Source: Scalindua_A sp046757465
Lineage (GTDB): Bacteria; Planctomycetota; Brocadiia; Brocadiales; Scalinduaceae
Length of the DNA: 64,000 bases
Reading direction: 5' to 3'
Assembly: GCA_046757465.1 (NCBI GenBank)
Contig: JBHHYH010000009.1
Location: 1 to 64,000 of the forward strand
Shown: positions 35,368-43,850 of the stretch, one piece after another
How positions within the stretch are numbered: position 1 is the stretch's first letter
How the letters are laid out: the number at the start of each line of letters is the position of its first letter
The notes under the pieces: generated by a model
Databases searched by the model: none
Seen by the model: only the letters and a program-made list of their open reading frames with translations
Told to the model about the DNA's origin: nothing
Made by a program: the position numbers and the translations under genes

Positions 35368-36039
35368 CTACTCCATTTTCCTTTCATCCCTTGATTGCGA
35401 ATGGAATTCTTTAAGTATCTTTTTATGAATTTCTGATATATTTCCATTACAGTTTATCTCCGCCAATTCACTATTGTTTTTATAATAATCAATTAATTCT
35501 TCTGTTTGCTCTCGATAAACCCTCAACCTTTCTGATATCGTTTTAGGGTTATCGTCCTTGCGTTGATATAACTCTGAACCACATTTGTCACACACCATAA
35601 CCTTTGCCGGAGGCATAAAAGTCTCATGATAATTGGCACCACATGACTTACAAATTCGCCGACCCGCAAGACGTTTAATTATTATATCCTCAGTGGCTGT
35701 AAAATAAAAAACCTTGTCTATCTTTTCTCCCAATTCATTTAAAGTCTCATCAAGAATCTTAGCTTGAGATAAATTCCTTGGAAATCCATCTAGAATAAAT
35801 CCATTCTTACAGTATTCAGTAGTGATCTTACCTACAACTATTTTAAATACTAATTCGTCCGGAACCAGTAAACCTTTTTCAATATACGCTTTTGCTTTTA
35901 AACCTATTTCGGTTTTAGCCTCAACAGCTTCTCTTAAAAGGTTGCCAGAAGAAATATGAGGTATGTCTTCCCTTAAGCTAATATCCTCAGCCTGAGTGCC
36001 CTTACCCACGCCAGGAGGCCCTAGAAAAACAAGCCTCAT
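35368..36039 (-). CDS. adk: Adenylate kinase (zinc-lid form)
   Basis: A 223-residue long-type adenylate kinase that interconverts ATP, ADP and AMP. The P-loop GPPGVGKGT is at 7-15, and the LID has four cysteines C130-x2-C133 and C150-x2-C153, so it binds zinc. The DGFPR motif is at 84-88. Its ATG overlaps the secY stop by four bases. The secY-adk-map-infA order is normal. Confidence 0.97.
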   Translation of the reverse strand: MRLVFLGPPGVGKGTQAEDISLREDIPHISSGNLLREAVEAKTEIGLKAKAYIEKGLLVPDELVFKIVVGKITTEYCKNGFILDGFPRNLSQAKILDETLNELGEKIDKVFYFTATEDIIIKRLAGRRICKSCGANYHETFMPPAKVMVCDKCGSELYQRKDDNPKTISERLRVYREQTEELIDYYKNNSELAEINCNGNISEIHKKILKEFHSQSRDERKME

Positions 36040-37418
36040 CCTCTTCTTCCTCTTATTCTGCCGGTACCTCCAAGGAAACCACTATAATGTCTCATAATTA
36101 GATGTGACTCTATCTTCTGTACCAAATCCAAGGCTACTCCAACACAAATTAGAAGACCTGTACCACCATAGAAACTAGCAACCGATCTGTTAATCTCAAA
36201 CCCACTTGTCATTAACATAGGTAAAATAGCAATTACGGCCAAAAATGACGCCCCCGCAAGAGTAATCCTGCTCATTACACCTTCAAGATATTCGGCAGTA
36301 CGATGTCCTGGCCTAATCCCAGGAATAAAGCTACCATAATCCTTCATGTTACTTGACATTTCCTTTGGATTAAATTGTATTGCAGTCCAAAAGTAACAAA
36401 AGAAAGCAATTAGTACCACATACATAACTACGTATGTAAAGCCACCTTGAAACATTTCAGTCAACCGAGATGTTATCCAATACCAGAACGTTCCCGGCTC
36501 AAATCTGACTTGTAAACCTCTTGTTATGGCAGCAGGAAAAATAAGCAACGACTGTGCGAAGATTATGGGCATAACTCCCGCTTGATTCACTCTTAAAGGA
36601 AGGAAATGTTTTTGGCCCCCATATACCTTCCTGCCCCTCGTATGCTTTGCCTGTTGAACTGGAATGCGTCTTTGACCCTGAGTTATATACACAACTCCTG
36701 CTACTATTGTAAGAAACATGCCTATTAATAATATCAACTTAGCAATTCCAATCTGGTGTTCTGCTGGTGCTACTGAAAAAGTAAAGTTTTGCAAAATTTG
36801 ATTAAATGCCCATGGCAATCTATCAATAATACCCACCATGATAATCAATGATATCCCACTACCAATACCATGCGCATCAATCTGTTCACCTATCCACATC
36901 AAGAAAATAGTACCAGTTGTTAAGAGTACCGCCGCTGTAAGCTGAAATTGAATGCCCTGAATATGGACAGGCACAACAGGAACATTATTGATTTCGATAG
37001 TATATAAAGTACGTACCATTATAAAGGCTTGAAATAAACACAAGCCAACAGTCGTAATTCTTGTATATTGGTTAATCTTTTTTCTACCAGCTTCGCCTTC
37101 TTTCTGCAACTTCTCAAGAAAAGGAACAACACCCACAAGTAACTGAAAGATTATAGAGGCACTAATGTATGGCATAATTCCCAAACCAAAAATTGCACCT
37201 GAACTCATAGCCCCCCCAGCAAACATATCTACTAGACCTAACAACTGACCAACTCCCGTCTGTGTAAACTGCTGGAAGTAAGTCTTTAGCACTGTCGTGT
37301 CAATACCAGGCATCGGAATAAAGACACCTAATCTACATATAGCTATCAACCCCAAAGTTATTAGCAACTTATTCCTTAACTCTGGGATTTTAAACATGTT
37401 GCTAAATTTTTCTATCAT
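36036..37418 (-). CDS. secY: Protein translocase subunit SecY
   Basis: A 460-residue integral membrane protein with ten hydrophobic segments; it is the channel through which proteins are exported with SecE and SecA. Typical segments: RLGVFIPMPGID near the start, PYISASIIFQLL, GQRRIPVQQAKHTRGRKVYGG in the long cytoplasmic loop, and IRPGHRTAEYLE towards the end. Both ends overlap neighbours by four bases (rplO upstream, adk downstream), so translation is likely coupled. Confidence 0.97.
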   Translation of the reverse strand: MIEKFSNMFKIPELRNKLLITLGLIAICRLGVFIPMPGIDTTVLKTYFQQFTQTGVGQLLGLVDMFAGGAMSSGAIFGLGIMPYISASIIFQLLVGVVPFLEKLQKEGEAGRKKINQYTRITTVGLCLFQAFIMVRTLYTIEINNVPVVPVHIQGIQFQLTAAVLLTTGTIFLMWIGEQIDAHGIGSGISLIIMVGIIDRLPWAFNQILQNFTFSVAPAEHQIGIAKLILLIGMFLTIVAGVVYITQGQRRIPVQQAKHTRGRKVYGGQKHFLPLRVNQAGVMPIIFAQSLLIFPAAITRGLQVRFEPGTFWYWITSRLTEMFQGGFTYVVMYVVLIAFFCYFWTAIQFNPKEMSSNMKDYGSFIPGIRPGHRTAEYLEGVMSRITLAGASFLAVIAILPMLMTSGFEINRSVASFYGGTGLLICVGVALDLVQKIESHLIMRHYSGFLGGTGRIRGRRG

Positions 37419-37858
37419 GATAGTGTTTTTACTTCTCCGCCTGCTTCCGTAATTTTTGATATAGCAGTTTTACTAAATTTGTGCGCAACAACCGTAAGCG
37501 ACTTTTTAAGCTCACCTTCTCCCAAAACCTTTAAGTTGTATTTCGTGTTTTTAATTATTCTATTGTTTTTCAATTCTTGAGGATCAACAAACGCTCCTGA
37601 ATCGAAATTTTCAAGGTCTTTAATATTAATTATTGTGTATTCTTTCTTAAATGGGTTGTTAAAACCTCTTTTGGGTATTCTACGGAACAAAGGCATTTGC
37701 CCCCCCTCAAATAGCAGACGGGTTTCATTACCTGAGCGTGCCTTTGCACCTTTTGTTCCTTTACAACTTGTCTTACCATGTCCAGAGCCACGACCACGGC
37801 CAACCCTTTTTCTTTTCTTCCTTTTATGAAACACTGCCTTAGCATCTATGAGGTTCAT
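37415..37858 (-). CDS. rplO: 50S ribosomal protein L15
   Basis: A 147-residue L15 with the glycine- and arginine-rich N-terminus RVGRGRGSGHGKTSCKGTKGAK that wraps rRNA, then a globular domain ending AGGEVKTL. It overlaps rpsE and secY by four bases each. In most bacteria rpmD (L30) lies between rpsE and rplO; here it is missing because the two genes directly overlap. Confidence 0.97.
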   Translation of the reverse strand: MNLIDAKAVFHKRKKRKRVGRGRGSGHGKTSCKGTKGAKARSGNETRLLFEGGQMPLFRRIPKRGFNNPFKKEYTIINIKDLENFDSGAFVDPQELKNNRIIKNTKYNLKVLGEGELKKSLTVVAHKFSKTAISKITEAGGEVKTLS

Positions 37859-38340
37859 TCTATCTTTACACCCCTTAAAAGCTCAATTTGTTGTTTAGTT
37901 TTCAATAACTTTAAACCTTCAATCGTTGCCTTCACTACGTTTATCGTATTTCTTGTACCATAACACTTTGTTAAAATGTCTCTAATTCCTACAGACTCAA
38001 GAACAGACCTAGCCGATGCACCAGCTTTAATTCCAGTACCTGGTGCTGCCGGTTTTAAATAAACCCTCGCAGATTTATAACATCCCCATACCTCATGCGG
38101 TATGGTTCCATTCTTAATAGGCACAGAAATAAGACTCTTATGCGCATCCTTTACTGCTTTGCCAACTGCCATTGGAACATCCCGAGCCTTTCCAAAACCA
38201 TAGCCAACCTTTCCATTTTTATCTCCCACCACAGCTAACGCATTAAAACTAAGGCTCTTCCCTCCTTTTGTTACATTAGTACATCTTTTTATTTTTACAA
38301 CTGTTTCTTCTAACTTACCAGTTTCTATTTCGTGTGCCAA
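37855..38340 (-). CDS. rpsE: 30S ribosomal protein S5
   Basis: A 161-residue S5. It shows TKGGKSLSFNALAVVGDKNGKVGYGFGKARDVPMA, the dsRNA-binding-like N-terminal domain, and LKPAAPGTGIKAGASARSVLESVG in the C-terminal domain. S5 affects decoding accuracy and mRNA helicase activity. It follows rplR by 53 bases and overlaps rplO by four. Confidence 0.97.
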   Translation of the reverse strand: MAHEIETGKLEETVVKIKRCTNVTKGGKSLSFNALAVVGDKNGKVGYGFGKARDVPMAVGKAVKDAHKSLISVPIKNGTIPHEVWGCYKSARVYLKPAAPGTGIKAGASARSVLESVGIRDILTKCYGTRNTINVVKATIEGLKLLKTKQQIELLRGVKIE

Positions 38341-38393
38341 AAAACACCTCCTATGCCTATATATAATCTCAATTTATATTACACACAAGGATT

Positions 38394-38762
38394 TTAAAGA
38401 ATAAGTTTACTTTCCCTTGCACTCTCAGCCAAAGCTTTAACTCTACCATGATATTTATATCCGCCCCTATCAAAAACCACCTGGCTGATACCATTCTTTT
38501 TTGCTTCTTCTGCTATCTTTCGACCTACTAATTCAGCAGCATTTTTATTTCCACCATAGGGCAATTTTTTCTTGATATCTTCTGATAATGTTGAGGCACT
38601 GGCGAGTGTTCTACCAGTTGTATCATCTATTAATTGGCAATATATGTTTCTCGAGCTTCTATATATACTCAATCTGGGTTTTTCTTTAACCCCAAAGATC
38701 TTTTTCCGCAAACTCTTACGGCGTTTAATTCTTCTTTTACGTTTTTCCTTTAAAATATTCAT
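38394..38762 (-). CDS. rplR: 50S ribosomal protein L18
   Basis: A 122-residue L18 that binds 5S rRNA. The basic N-terminus is followed by KPRLSIYRSSRNIYCQLIDDTTGRTLASAST and ends VFDRGGYKYHGRVKALAESARE, the family signature. It lies 38 bases after rplF. Confidence 0.97.
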   Translation of the reverse strand: MNILKEKRKRRIKRRKSLRKKIFGVKEKPRLSIYRSSRNIYCQLIDDTTGRTLASASTLSEDIKKKLPYGGNKNAAELVGRKIAEEAKKNGISQVVFDRGGYKYHGRVKALAESARESKLIL

Positions 38763-38800
38763 AAGCGTTTCTTTAAAAGCAAAAATGAATGCAAATAAAA

Positions 38801-39364
38801 CTATGAGGTAGAGGCAGCTACAGCCTTCCCTGCTTTCCTACGAATAATTTCACCCGCATACTTGATACCTTTCCCTTTGTACGGTTCTGGTGGACGTAAG
38901 CTCCTAATATTTGCTGCAAATTGACCAACTAATTGCTTATCAATCCCCATAATTGTCAGTCTTCCAGGATTTGTCTGACTCTTGATTTCCACCTTTATAC
39001 CTTGAGGAATTTCCACCTTAACTGGGTGTGAGAATCCCAATTGTAAAACCAAGTCTTTACCTTGCAACTTAGCATTATATCCTATACCTATTATCTCCAG
39101 GTCCTTTGAAAAGCCATTAGTAACACCATGAACATTATTTGCTAAAAGTGTGCGTATTAAACCTTGAAGCGCCTTAAACTGTTTCTCCTCAGAGGAACTT
39201 TTTACCAAAACCTGCTTCCCCTCCTTGTTAACCTCTATCTTCATCCACGGATGAATTTTCTGTGTCAATTTCCCTTTAGGCCCTTCAATGATTATTGTAC
39301 CTTTATCATAATTAACATTCACACCATCAGGAATTGAAATTGGTTTTTTCCCTATCCTAGACAT
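38801..39364 (-). CDS. rplF: 50S ribosomal protein L6
   Basis: A 187-residue L6 built of two similar domains: MSRIGKKPISIPDGV at the start and PEPYKGKGIKYAGEIIRRKAGKA at the end. It sits near the sarcin-ricin loop and factor-binding site. The gene lies between rpsH and rplR as in the standard spc operon. A short Ala/Ser tail follows the core. Confidence 0.97.
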   Translation of the reverse strand: MSRIGKKPISIPDGVNVNYDKGTIIIEGPKGKLTQKIHPWMKIEVNKEGKQVLVKSSSEEKQFKALQGLIRTLLANNVHGVTNGFSKDLEIIGIGYNAKLQGKDLVLQLGFSHPVKVEIPQGIKVEIKSQTNPGRLTIMGIDKQLVGQFAANIRSLRPPEPYKGKGIKYAGEIIRRKAGKAVAASTS

Positions 39365-39415
39365 ACTTTCTACCTTTAAAATGTCTCTTAGAAAAACACA
39401 CGTTACTAATTACTC

Positions 39416-39814
39416 CTACCAGATGGTACAAATCCGTTCACCACCTACTTTGTTTTTCCTGCATTCCCCATTACTTAATATTCCCTTTGAAGTTGAGTAT
39501 ATCGATATACCCACACCATTAAGTACCTTCCTAATTTCTTCCACTTTTTTGTATACTCTTCTACCCGGTTTACTCTCTCTCTTTATATGGTTAATTACCT
39601 TTTGTTTTAAAGGTCCGTATTTTAAATAAATTCTTAACAAACCCTGTTTATTATCAGTAATCTTCTTAAAATCCTTTATAAACCCTTCTCTCTTGAGCAC
39701 TTCAGCTATACCAATCTTAATCCGAGACGAAGGTATATTTACACTTTCTTTAACCGTCATATTTGCATTCCTAATTCGTGTCAGCATATCAGCAATAGGA
39801 TCAGTCATGCACAT
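39416..39814 (-). CDS. rpsH: 30S ribosomal protein S8
   Basis: A 132-residue S8 that binds helix 21 of 16S rRNA and in enterobacteria represses the spc operon. Visible: TDPIADMLTRIRNAN near the start and the C-terminal signature GISIYSTSKGILSNGECRKNKVGGE. A GGAG site is six bases before ATG 39814; a second ATG two codons later is also possible. Confidence 0.96.
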   Translation of the reverse strand: MCMTDPIADMLTRIRNANMTVKESVNIPSSRIKIGIAEVLKREGFIKDFKKITDNKQGLLRIYLKYGPLKQKVINHIKRESKPGRRVYKKVEEIRKVLNGVGISIYSTSKGILSNGECRKNKVGGERICTIW

Positions 39815-39856
39815 AAATAACTCCTCTTTTCCACAACACTTTTTCCTTTCTATACT

Positions 39857-40042
39857 TTACCAGCTTGCCTTTTTTATTCCAGGTATTTCTGCTTTAGAAG
39901 CAAGATTCCTAAAGCAAATTCTACAAATTTGAAACTTTCTATAATATGCTCGTCGCCTACCGCACAGTTGACATCTATTATATCTTCGTGTCTTATATTT
40001 TGGTTCTTTCTTACATTTCTCTATTAATGCTTTTCTTGCCAT
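39857..40042 (-). CDS. rpsN: 30S ribosomal protein S14 (type Z, zinc form)
   Basis: A 61-residue short S14. ATG 40042 (MARKALIEK) has a GGAG site seven bases upstream; an open frame extends 21 bases further but lacks one. The zinc knuckle is C24-x2-C27 and C40-x2-C43 (CQLC, CRIC). This short zinc form differs from the longer zinc-free S14 of E. coli. It lies between rplE and rpsH. Confidence 0.95.
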   Translation of the reverse strand: MARKALIEKCKKEPKYKTRRYNRCQLCGRRRAYYRKFQICRICFRNLASKAEIPGIKKASW

Positions 40043-40098
40043 ATAGTCTCCACTCCCTGACAACTATTGGTGTTCCTGAGATTCTGAAAAACTTTGAA

Positions 40099-40638
40099 CT
40101 ACGACCTAAAAGGCATACCAAATAATCTAAGGGATTCGCATGATTGCTCGTTTGATTTACCGGATAATACTATTGTTATATCCATACCTTGTACAAATTC
40201 AACATCGTCTATATTTATTTCAGGAAATACTGCTAATTCACTTATTCCCAATGTATAATTTCCGCGACCATCAAACGCCTCCGTTGGAAGACCACGAAAA
40301 TCTTTTATTCTTGGAAGAACAATACTTATTAAACGATCTAAAAATTCATACGCTCTTTTTCCACGAAGTGTTACTTTGCAACCAATAGGATCACCCTTTC
40401 TGGTCTTAAAACCGGCTATGGCCTTACGGGCCTTTGTAATAGCTGGTCGCTGTCCTGAAATCGTTGCCAAATGTTTAGTAGCATCATCAAGTATTTTCTT
40501 GTTTTCTCTTGCTTTTCCAATGCCCATATTTATCACAATCTTAATCAGTTTTGGAACTTCTAATTTGTTCCTATAGTTGAACTTTCCCATCATTTCGGGT
40601 ACAATTTGTTCTTTATATTTATCTAATAGACGTGCCAT
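40099..40638 (-). CDS. rplE: 50S ribosomal protein L5
   Basis: A 179-residue L5, part of the 5S RNP. Conserved parts: PKLIKIVINMGIGKARENKK, TKARKAIAGFKTRKGDPIGCKVTLRG and the C-terminal SLRLFGMPFR. It lies 26 bases after rplX and 36 before the rpsN start region. Confidence 0.97.
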   Translation of the reverse strand: MARLLDKYKEQIVPEMMGKFNYRNKLEVPKLIKIVINMGIGKARENKKILDDATKHLATISGQRPAITKARKAIAGFKTRKGDPIGCKVTLRGKRAYEFLDRLISIVLPRIKDFRGLPTEAFDGRGNYTLGISELAVFPEINIDDVEFVQGMDITIVLSGKSNEQSCESLRLFGMPFRS

Positions 40639-40664
40639 ATTTTTAATACTCGAATATTATAATT

Positions 40665-41000
40665 TTACTCAGCAGCAATTATTTCATTTCCACATTTATA
40701 ACAAACTCTAACCTTATCACCATTTTCAAGAGACTTATGCCTGGTTCTCACACCCTTCCCATATTTTTCACAATTTTTGCTTTGGCACAGTACTAGTACA
40801 TTTGACCAGGATATAGGTGCTTCTTTTTGTACACGACCACCTTGCGGGTTTTTTTCACTTCGTCGTACGTGCTTTTGAATGTAATTTATCCCCTCTACAA
40901 TTACCCTTCTTTTCTTTCGTATAACCCACAATATCTTACCAGTCTTACCTGCCTCATCACCTGTTATCACTTGTACAGTATCGTTTTTTCGTACATGCAT
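40665..41000 (-). CDS. rplX: 50S ribosomal protein L24 with C-terminal zinc ribbon
   Basis: A 111-residue L24 initiating 50S assembly. The KOW motif is DTVQVITGDEAGKTGKILWV near the start, with the family stretch VEGINYIQKHVRRSEKNPQGG in the middle. The C-terminal third has cysteines in LCQSKNC and CYKCG, suggesting a small zinc ribbon that many L24 proteins lack or have lost. It follows rplN after 39 bases. Confidence 0.96.
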   Translation of the reverse strand: MHVRKNDTVQVITGDEAGKTGKILWVIRKKRRVIVEGINYIQKHVRRSEKNPQGGRVQKEAPISWSNVLVLCQSKNCEKYGKGVRTRHKSLENGDKVRVCYKCGNEIIAAE

Positions 41001-41039
41001 ATCTTTTAATTAACTCTTAATACAAAATATTTCAATTTT

Positions 41040-41408
41040 CTATACTACTTCAGGAGCCAAAGAGATTATTCGCATAAATTTTTTTTGTCTTAGCTCTTTT
41101 GCAACTGCGCCAAATATCCTAGTTCCTCTAGGATTACCCTCATCGTCAACTATTACAATTGCGTTTGTATCAAACTTCAAATAAGAACCGTCTTCACGTT
41201 TTATATTCTTTTTTACTCTCACAATCACACCTTTGACAACTTCACCTTTCTTTACAACACCACCTGGAATAGCTTTTTTCACAGCAACCACTATTATATC
41301 GCCAATGGAAGCGTAGGTACGCCTAGAACCTCCAAGAACCTTTATACACTTAGCCTTTTTAGCGCCAGAGTTATCAGCAACGTCTAACATCGTCTGTTCC
41401 ATTATCAT
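41040..41408 (-). CDS. rplN: 50S ribosomal protein L14
   Basis: A 122-residue L14, the conserved beta-barrel protein next to L19 on the intersubunit face. Diagnostic sequence: LDVADNSGAKKAKCIKVLGG and GNPRGTRIFGAVAKELR. The start may be ATG 41408 or the ATG two codons later. It lies between rpsQ (18 bases) and rplX. Confidence 0.97.
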   Translation of the reverse strand: MIMEQTMLDVADNSGAKKAKCIKVLGGSRRTYASIGDIIVVAVKKAIPGGVVKKGEVVKGVIVRVKKNIKREDGSYLKFDTNAIVIVDDEGNPRGTRIFGAVAKELRQKKFMRIISLAPEVV

Positions 41409-41426
41409 TTTGTCAGCATCCTACTA

Positions 41427-41681
41427 TCATTTCACAATGCGAACTAATCTCCAGCGTTTAGTTTTACTCAATGGCCGAGTCTCTGCGATTTCTACTTTAT
41501 CATCTATACTGACTTTATTTTCTTCATCATGTGCCTTATAAGTTGTTACCCTTCTAACAAATTTTCCATATTTGGGATGTTTTACAAGCTTTTCAGATTT
41601 TACTGTAATTGTCTTGAGCATTTTATTACTCGTAACTACTCCAATAACAGTCTTCCGCCTATCTATCTTTTTAGTTCCCAC
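41427..41681 (-). CDS. rpsQ: 30S ribosomal protein S17
   Basis: An 84-residue OB-fold S17 that binds the 5-prime domain of 16S rRNA. It shows IGVVTSNKMLKTITVKSEKLVKHPKYGKFV and ends ETRPLSKTKRWRLVRIV. It starts at the last base of the rpmC stop codon, so translation is likely coupled. Confidence 0.96.
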   Translation of the reverse strand: MGTKKIDRRKTVIGVVTSNKMLKTITVKSEKLVKHPKYGKFVRRVTTYKAHDEENKVSIDDKVEIAETRPLSKTKRWRLVRIVK

Positions 41682-41911
41682 TAAGTTTCATCTCCCTTTT
41701 CCTGAAAAACGTTTTTATTAATTCCCAATTCCATTTCCCTCAAGATAGTTTTAAGGCGTGCGATATCCTTTCTGGTTTGTCTGTATTGTGCTGAATTGCG
41801 CAATTCTCCTACTTGCCACTGGAATCTAAGATTTAGCAATTCTCTCTTACAACCTTCCAATTCTTCAAGTATTTCCTGACGTGATTTACTTCTAATCTCA
41901 CTCGCTTTCAA
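41681..41911 (-). CDS. rpmC: 50S ribosomal protein L29
   Basis: A 76-residue two-helix L29 near the exit tunnel. It begins MKASEIRSKSRQEILEELEGCKRELLNLRFQ and has the conserved ARLKTILREME at the end of the core. It overlaps rplP by four bases and rpsQ by one. The order rplP-rpmC-rpsQ is standard. Confidence 0.96.
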   Translation of the reverse strand: MKASEIRSKSRQEILEELEGCKRELLNLRFQWQVGELRNSAQYRQTRKDIARLKTILREMELGINKNVFQEKGDET

Positions 41912-42327
41912 ATCACCCGCCTCCTATGTAAAAATCTTACTTTAACCGGCATCTTGTATGCAATCCTGTTAAAGGCTTGCCTTGCTGTATCCTCAGGTAC
42001 TCCCCCCATTTCATATAAGACAGTTCCTGGTTTAACAACAGCTACCCAAAGTTCAGGTTCCCCTTTTCCTTTACCCATTCTTGTCTCAATAGGCTTCGAT
42101 GTAACCGGTTTGTGCGGGAATACTCTTATAACTAATTTTCCTTCTCGTGCAACAAAGTGTGTTGCCGCTACTCTTCCTGCTTCAAGTTGTTGTGCCGTTA
42201 TCATACCATGTTCGGTAGATTGCAATCCATACTCCCCAAAGCATACAGTGTTCCCCTTTGTTGCGTTGCCCTTAATCTGTCCCCTTTGAGATTTTCTAAA
42301 CTTTACCCTTTTCGGCATCAACCGCAT
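41908..42327 (-). CDS. rplP: 50S ribosomal protein L16
   Basis: A 139-residue L16 near the peptidyl transferase centre. It contains RVKFRKSQRGQIKGNATKGN, the basic loop GRMGKGKG-type (here TRMGKGKGEPELWVAVVKPG) and ends RRRVI. The start could be ATG 42327 or the ATG three codons later. It overlaps the end of rpsC and the start of rpmC. Confidence 0.96.
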   Translation of the reverse strand: MRLMPKRVKFRKSQRGQIKGNATKGNTVCFGEYGLQSTEHGMITAQQLEAGRVAATHFVAREGKLVIRVFPHKPVTSKPIETRMGKGKGEPELWVAVVKPGTVLYEMGGVPEDTARQAFNRIAYKMPVKVRFLHRRRVI

Positions 42328-42973
42328 TTTTATTCTCTTTTCCCAATTCGATTAACCCTTTATAAATCCAAACCTTCACACCAATCGTACCATATTTGGT
42401 TAAAGATTCTGCAAATCCGTAGTCAACATTTGCTCTTAATGTATGCAGAGGGATACTCCCTACAGTAGACCCCTCTGTCCTTGCTATCTCTGCTCCGCCT
42501 AAGCGTCCAGAAATTTGAACCTTAACTCCTTTTGCACCCATTCCCATGGTAATATCTATGGCCTTTTTAATTGTTCTTCTAAAGGCAGCCCTTTTCTGTA
42601 GTTGTTCAGCAATGTTCTCGGCCACTAACTGTGCCTCAAGTTCTGGTTTATCGATTTCTTGAATCTTTATGTCGACAGTTTTGCCAACTAGCTTTTCAAT
42701 CGTATCCTTTAATTTTTCGATTTCTGCTCCCTTACGACCTATTATTAACCCTGGTCTTGCTGTATAAAGAGTAACTCTTACTTCCTCATCACGTGTCCTT
42801 TCGATTACTATTTTTGGTATTCCTGTAAAACGATAGTTCTTTTTAATATACTTTCTAATTTTTTGATCTTCTACAAGTAATTTACCAAATTTTTTCTTTC
42901 CTGCATACCAACGTGATCTCCAATCTTCAGTTATACCTATTCTCAAACTTGTTGGATGAACTTTTTGACCCAT
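42296..42973 (-). CDS. rpsC: 30S ribosomal protein S3
   Basis: A 225-residue S3 with an N-terminal KH domain (RPGLIIGRKGAEIEKLK at about 73-89) and a C-terminal domain containing GAKGVKVQISGRLGGAEIARTE and YGTIGVKVWIYKG. It lines the mRNA entry. It follows rplV with an unusual 163-base gap and overlaps rplP. Confidence 0.97.
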   Translation of the reverse strand: MGQKVHPTSLRIGITEDWRSRWYAGKKKFGKLLVEDQKIRKYIKKNYRFTGIPKIVIERTRDEEVRVTLYTARPGLIIGRKGAEIEKLKDTIEKLVGKTVDIKIQEIDKPELEAQLVAENIAEQLQKRAAFRRTIKKAIDITMGMGAKGVKVQISGRLGGAEIARTEGSTVGSIPLHTLRANVDYGFAESLTKYGTIGVKVWIYKGLIELGKENKNAVDAEKGKV

Positions 42974-43136
42974 CTTTCTTCCTTTTTAAATTTCGTAACA
43001 AAAGTTAATTGTATATACACCAAATACTATCTGGAAAATTCCTCTTGTATGTTTTTCATAAAAATGTCTTACAAATCTTTGATTGTATTTACGCTGTGCT
43101 ATGCAATTCTTCTTCTTTTCAAGATCAGGATTTACG
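42974..43136 (-). other. 163-base gap between rplV and rpsC
   Basis: Unlike the rest of the S10 unit, where genes are close or overlap, rplV and rpsC are 163 bases apart. No frame here is convincingly coding and I see no strong hairpin. It may hold an internal promoter or a leader; I cannot name one. Confidence 0.4.
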
Positions 43137-43475
43137 TTATTCTTTTCCATCAGATAAAACTAAAGATATATGGCTTGTACGCCTCATAATCATTGTAGAA
43201 ACACCTCTTGCCCGGGGCCGATGCCATTTGCGCACAGGGCCTCCATCCACGCGGATTTCTTTTATGCATAATGAATCTATGTCCGCATCTAAATTTTCGT
43301 TAGCCCCTGCAATTGCAGCCCTTAACGTCTTATCTATAATGTGCGAAGCCCTCTTATTTGTAAATCTCAGGACCTCGAGTGCGTTGTTTACGGATTTTCC
43401 TCTTATCAAATCAACAACATACCTAGCTTTTCTAGGTGAAATCCTGACATATTTACAACTTGCTTTAAAATCCAT
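43137..43475 (-). CDS. rplV: 50S ribosomal protein L22
   Basis: A 112-residue L22 whose long hairpin reaches into the exit tunnel. Typical: YVRISPRKARYVVDLIRGKSVNNALEVL and GPVRKWHRPRARGVSTMIMRRTSHI. The chain ends with a short LVLSDGKE. It lies 31 bases after rpsS. Confidence 0.97.
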   Translation of the reverse strand: MDFKASCKYVRISPRKARYVVDLIRGKSVNNALEVLRFTNKRASHIIDKTLRAAIAGANENLDADIDSLCIKEIRVDGGPVRKWHRPRARGVSTMIMRRTSHISLVLSDGKE

Positions 43476-43506
43476 TTTAAACCATTAAATGTTACGAAAA
43501 TTAGTT

Positions 43507-43797
43507 TTAGGAACCAGGCTTTGTTGCTTCCTTTTTCCTTCCTCCTCCATGGCTCCTAAAAATCCTAGTAGGTGCAAATTCTCCAAGTTTATGCCCAACC
43601 ATGTCTTCCATAATAAAGAGTTTATTAAAACTTTTGCCATTATGAACCAAAAAAGTATGAGATACAAATTCCGGTATGATCGTACAACTTCGCGACCATG
43701 TACGAATCGGATCCTTACCACCTGTTCCTTTTTGCCTCAATACCTTTTTCAACAGCTTACTATCGACAAACGGACCTTTTTTTACTGAACGCCCCAT
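43507..43797 (-). CDS. rpsS: 30S ribosomal protein S19
   Basis: A 96-residue S19 of the 30S head: MGRSVKKGPFVDSKLLKK at the start, TWSRSCTIIPEFVSHTFLVHNGK in the middle and KLGEFAPTRIFRSHGG at the end. It follows rplB by 53 bases. Confidence 0.97.
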   Translation of the reverse strand: MGRSVKKGPFVDSKLLKKVLRQKGTGGKDPIRTWSRSCTIIPEFVSHTFLVHNGKSFNKLFIMEDMVGHKLGEFAPTRIFRSHGGGRKKEATKPGS

Positions 43798-43850
43798 AAC
43801 CTTTTATTTAACTCAAATATTTAACGTAGGTTTTAATATAATTTTTGCTA

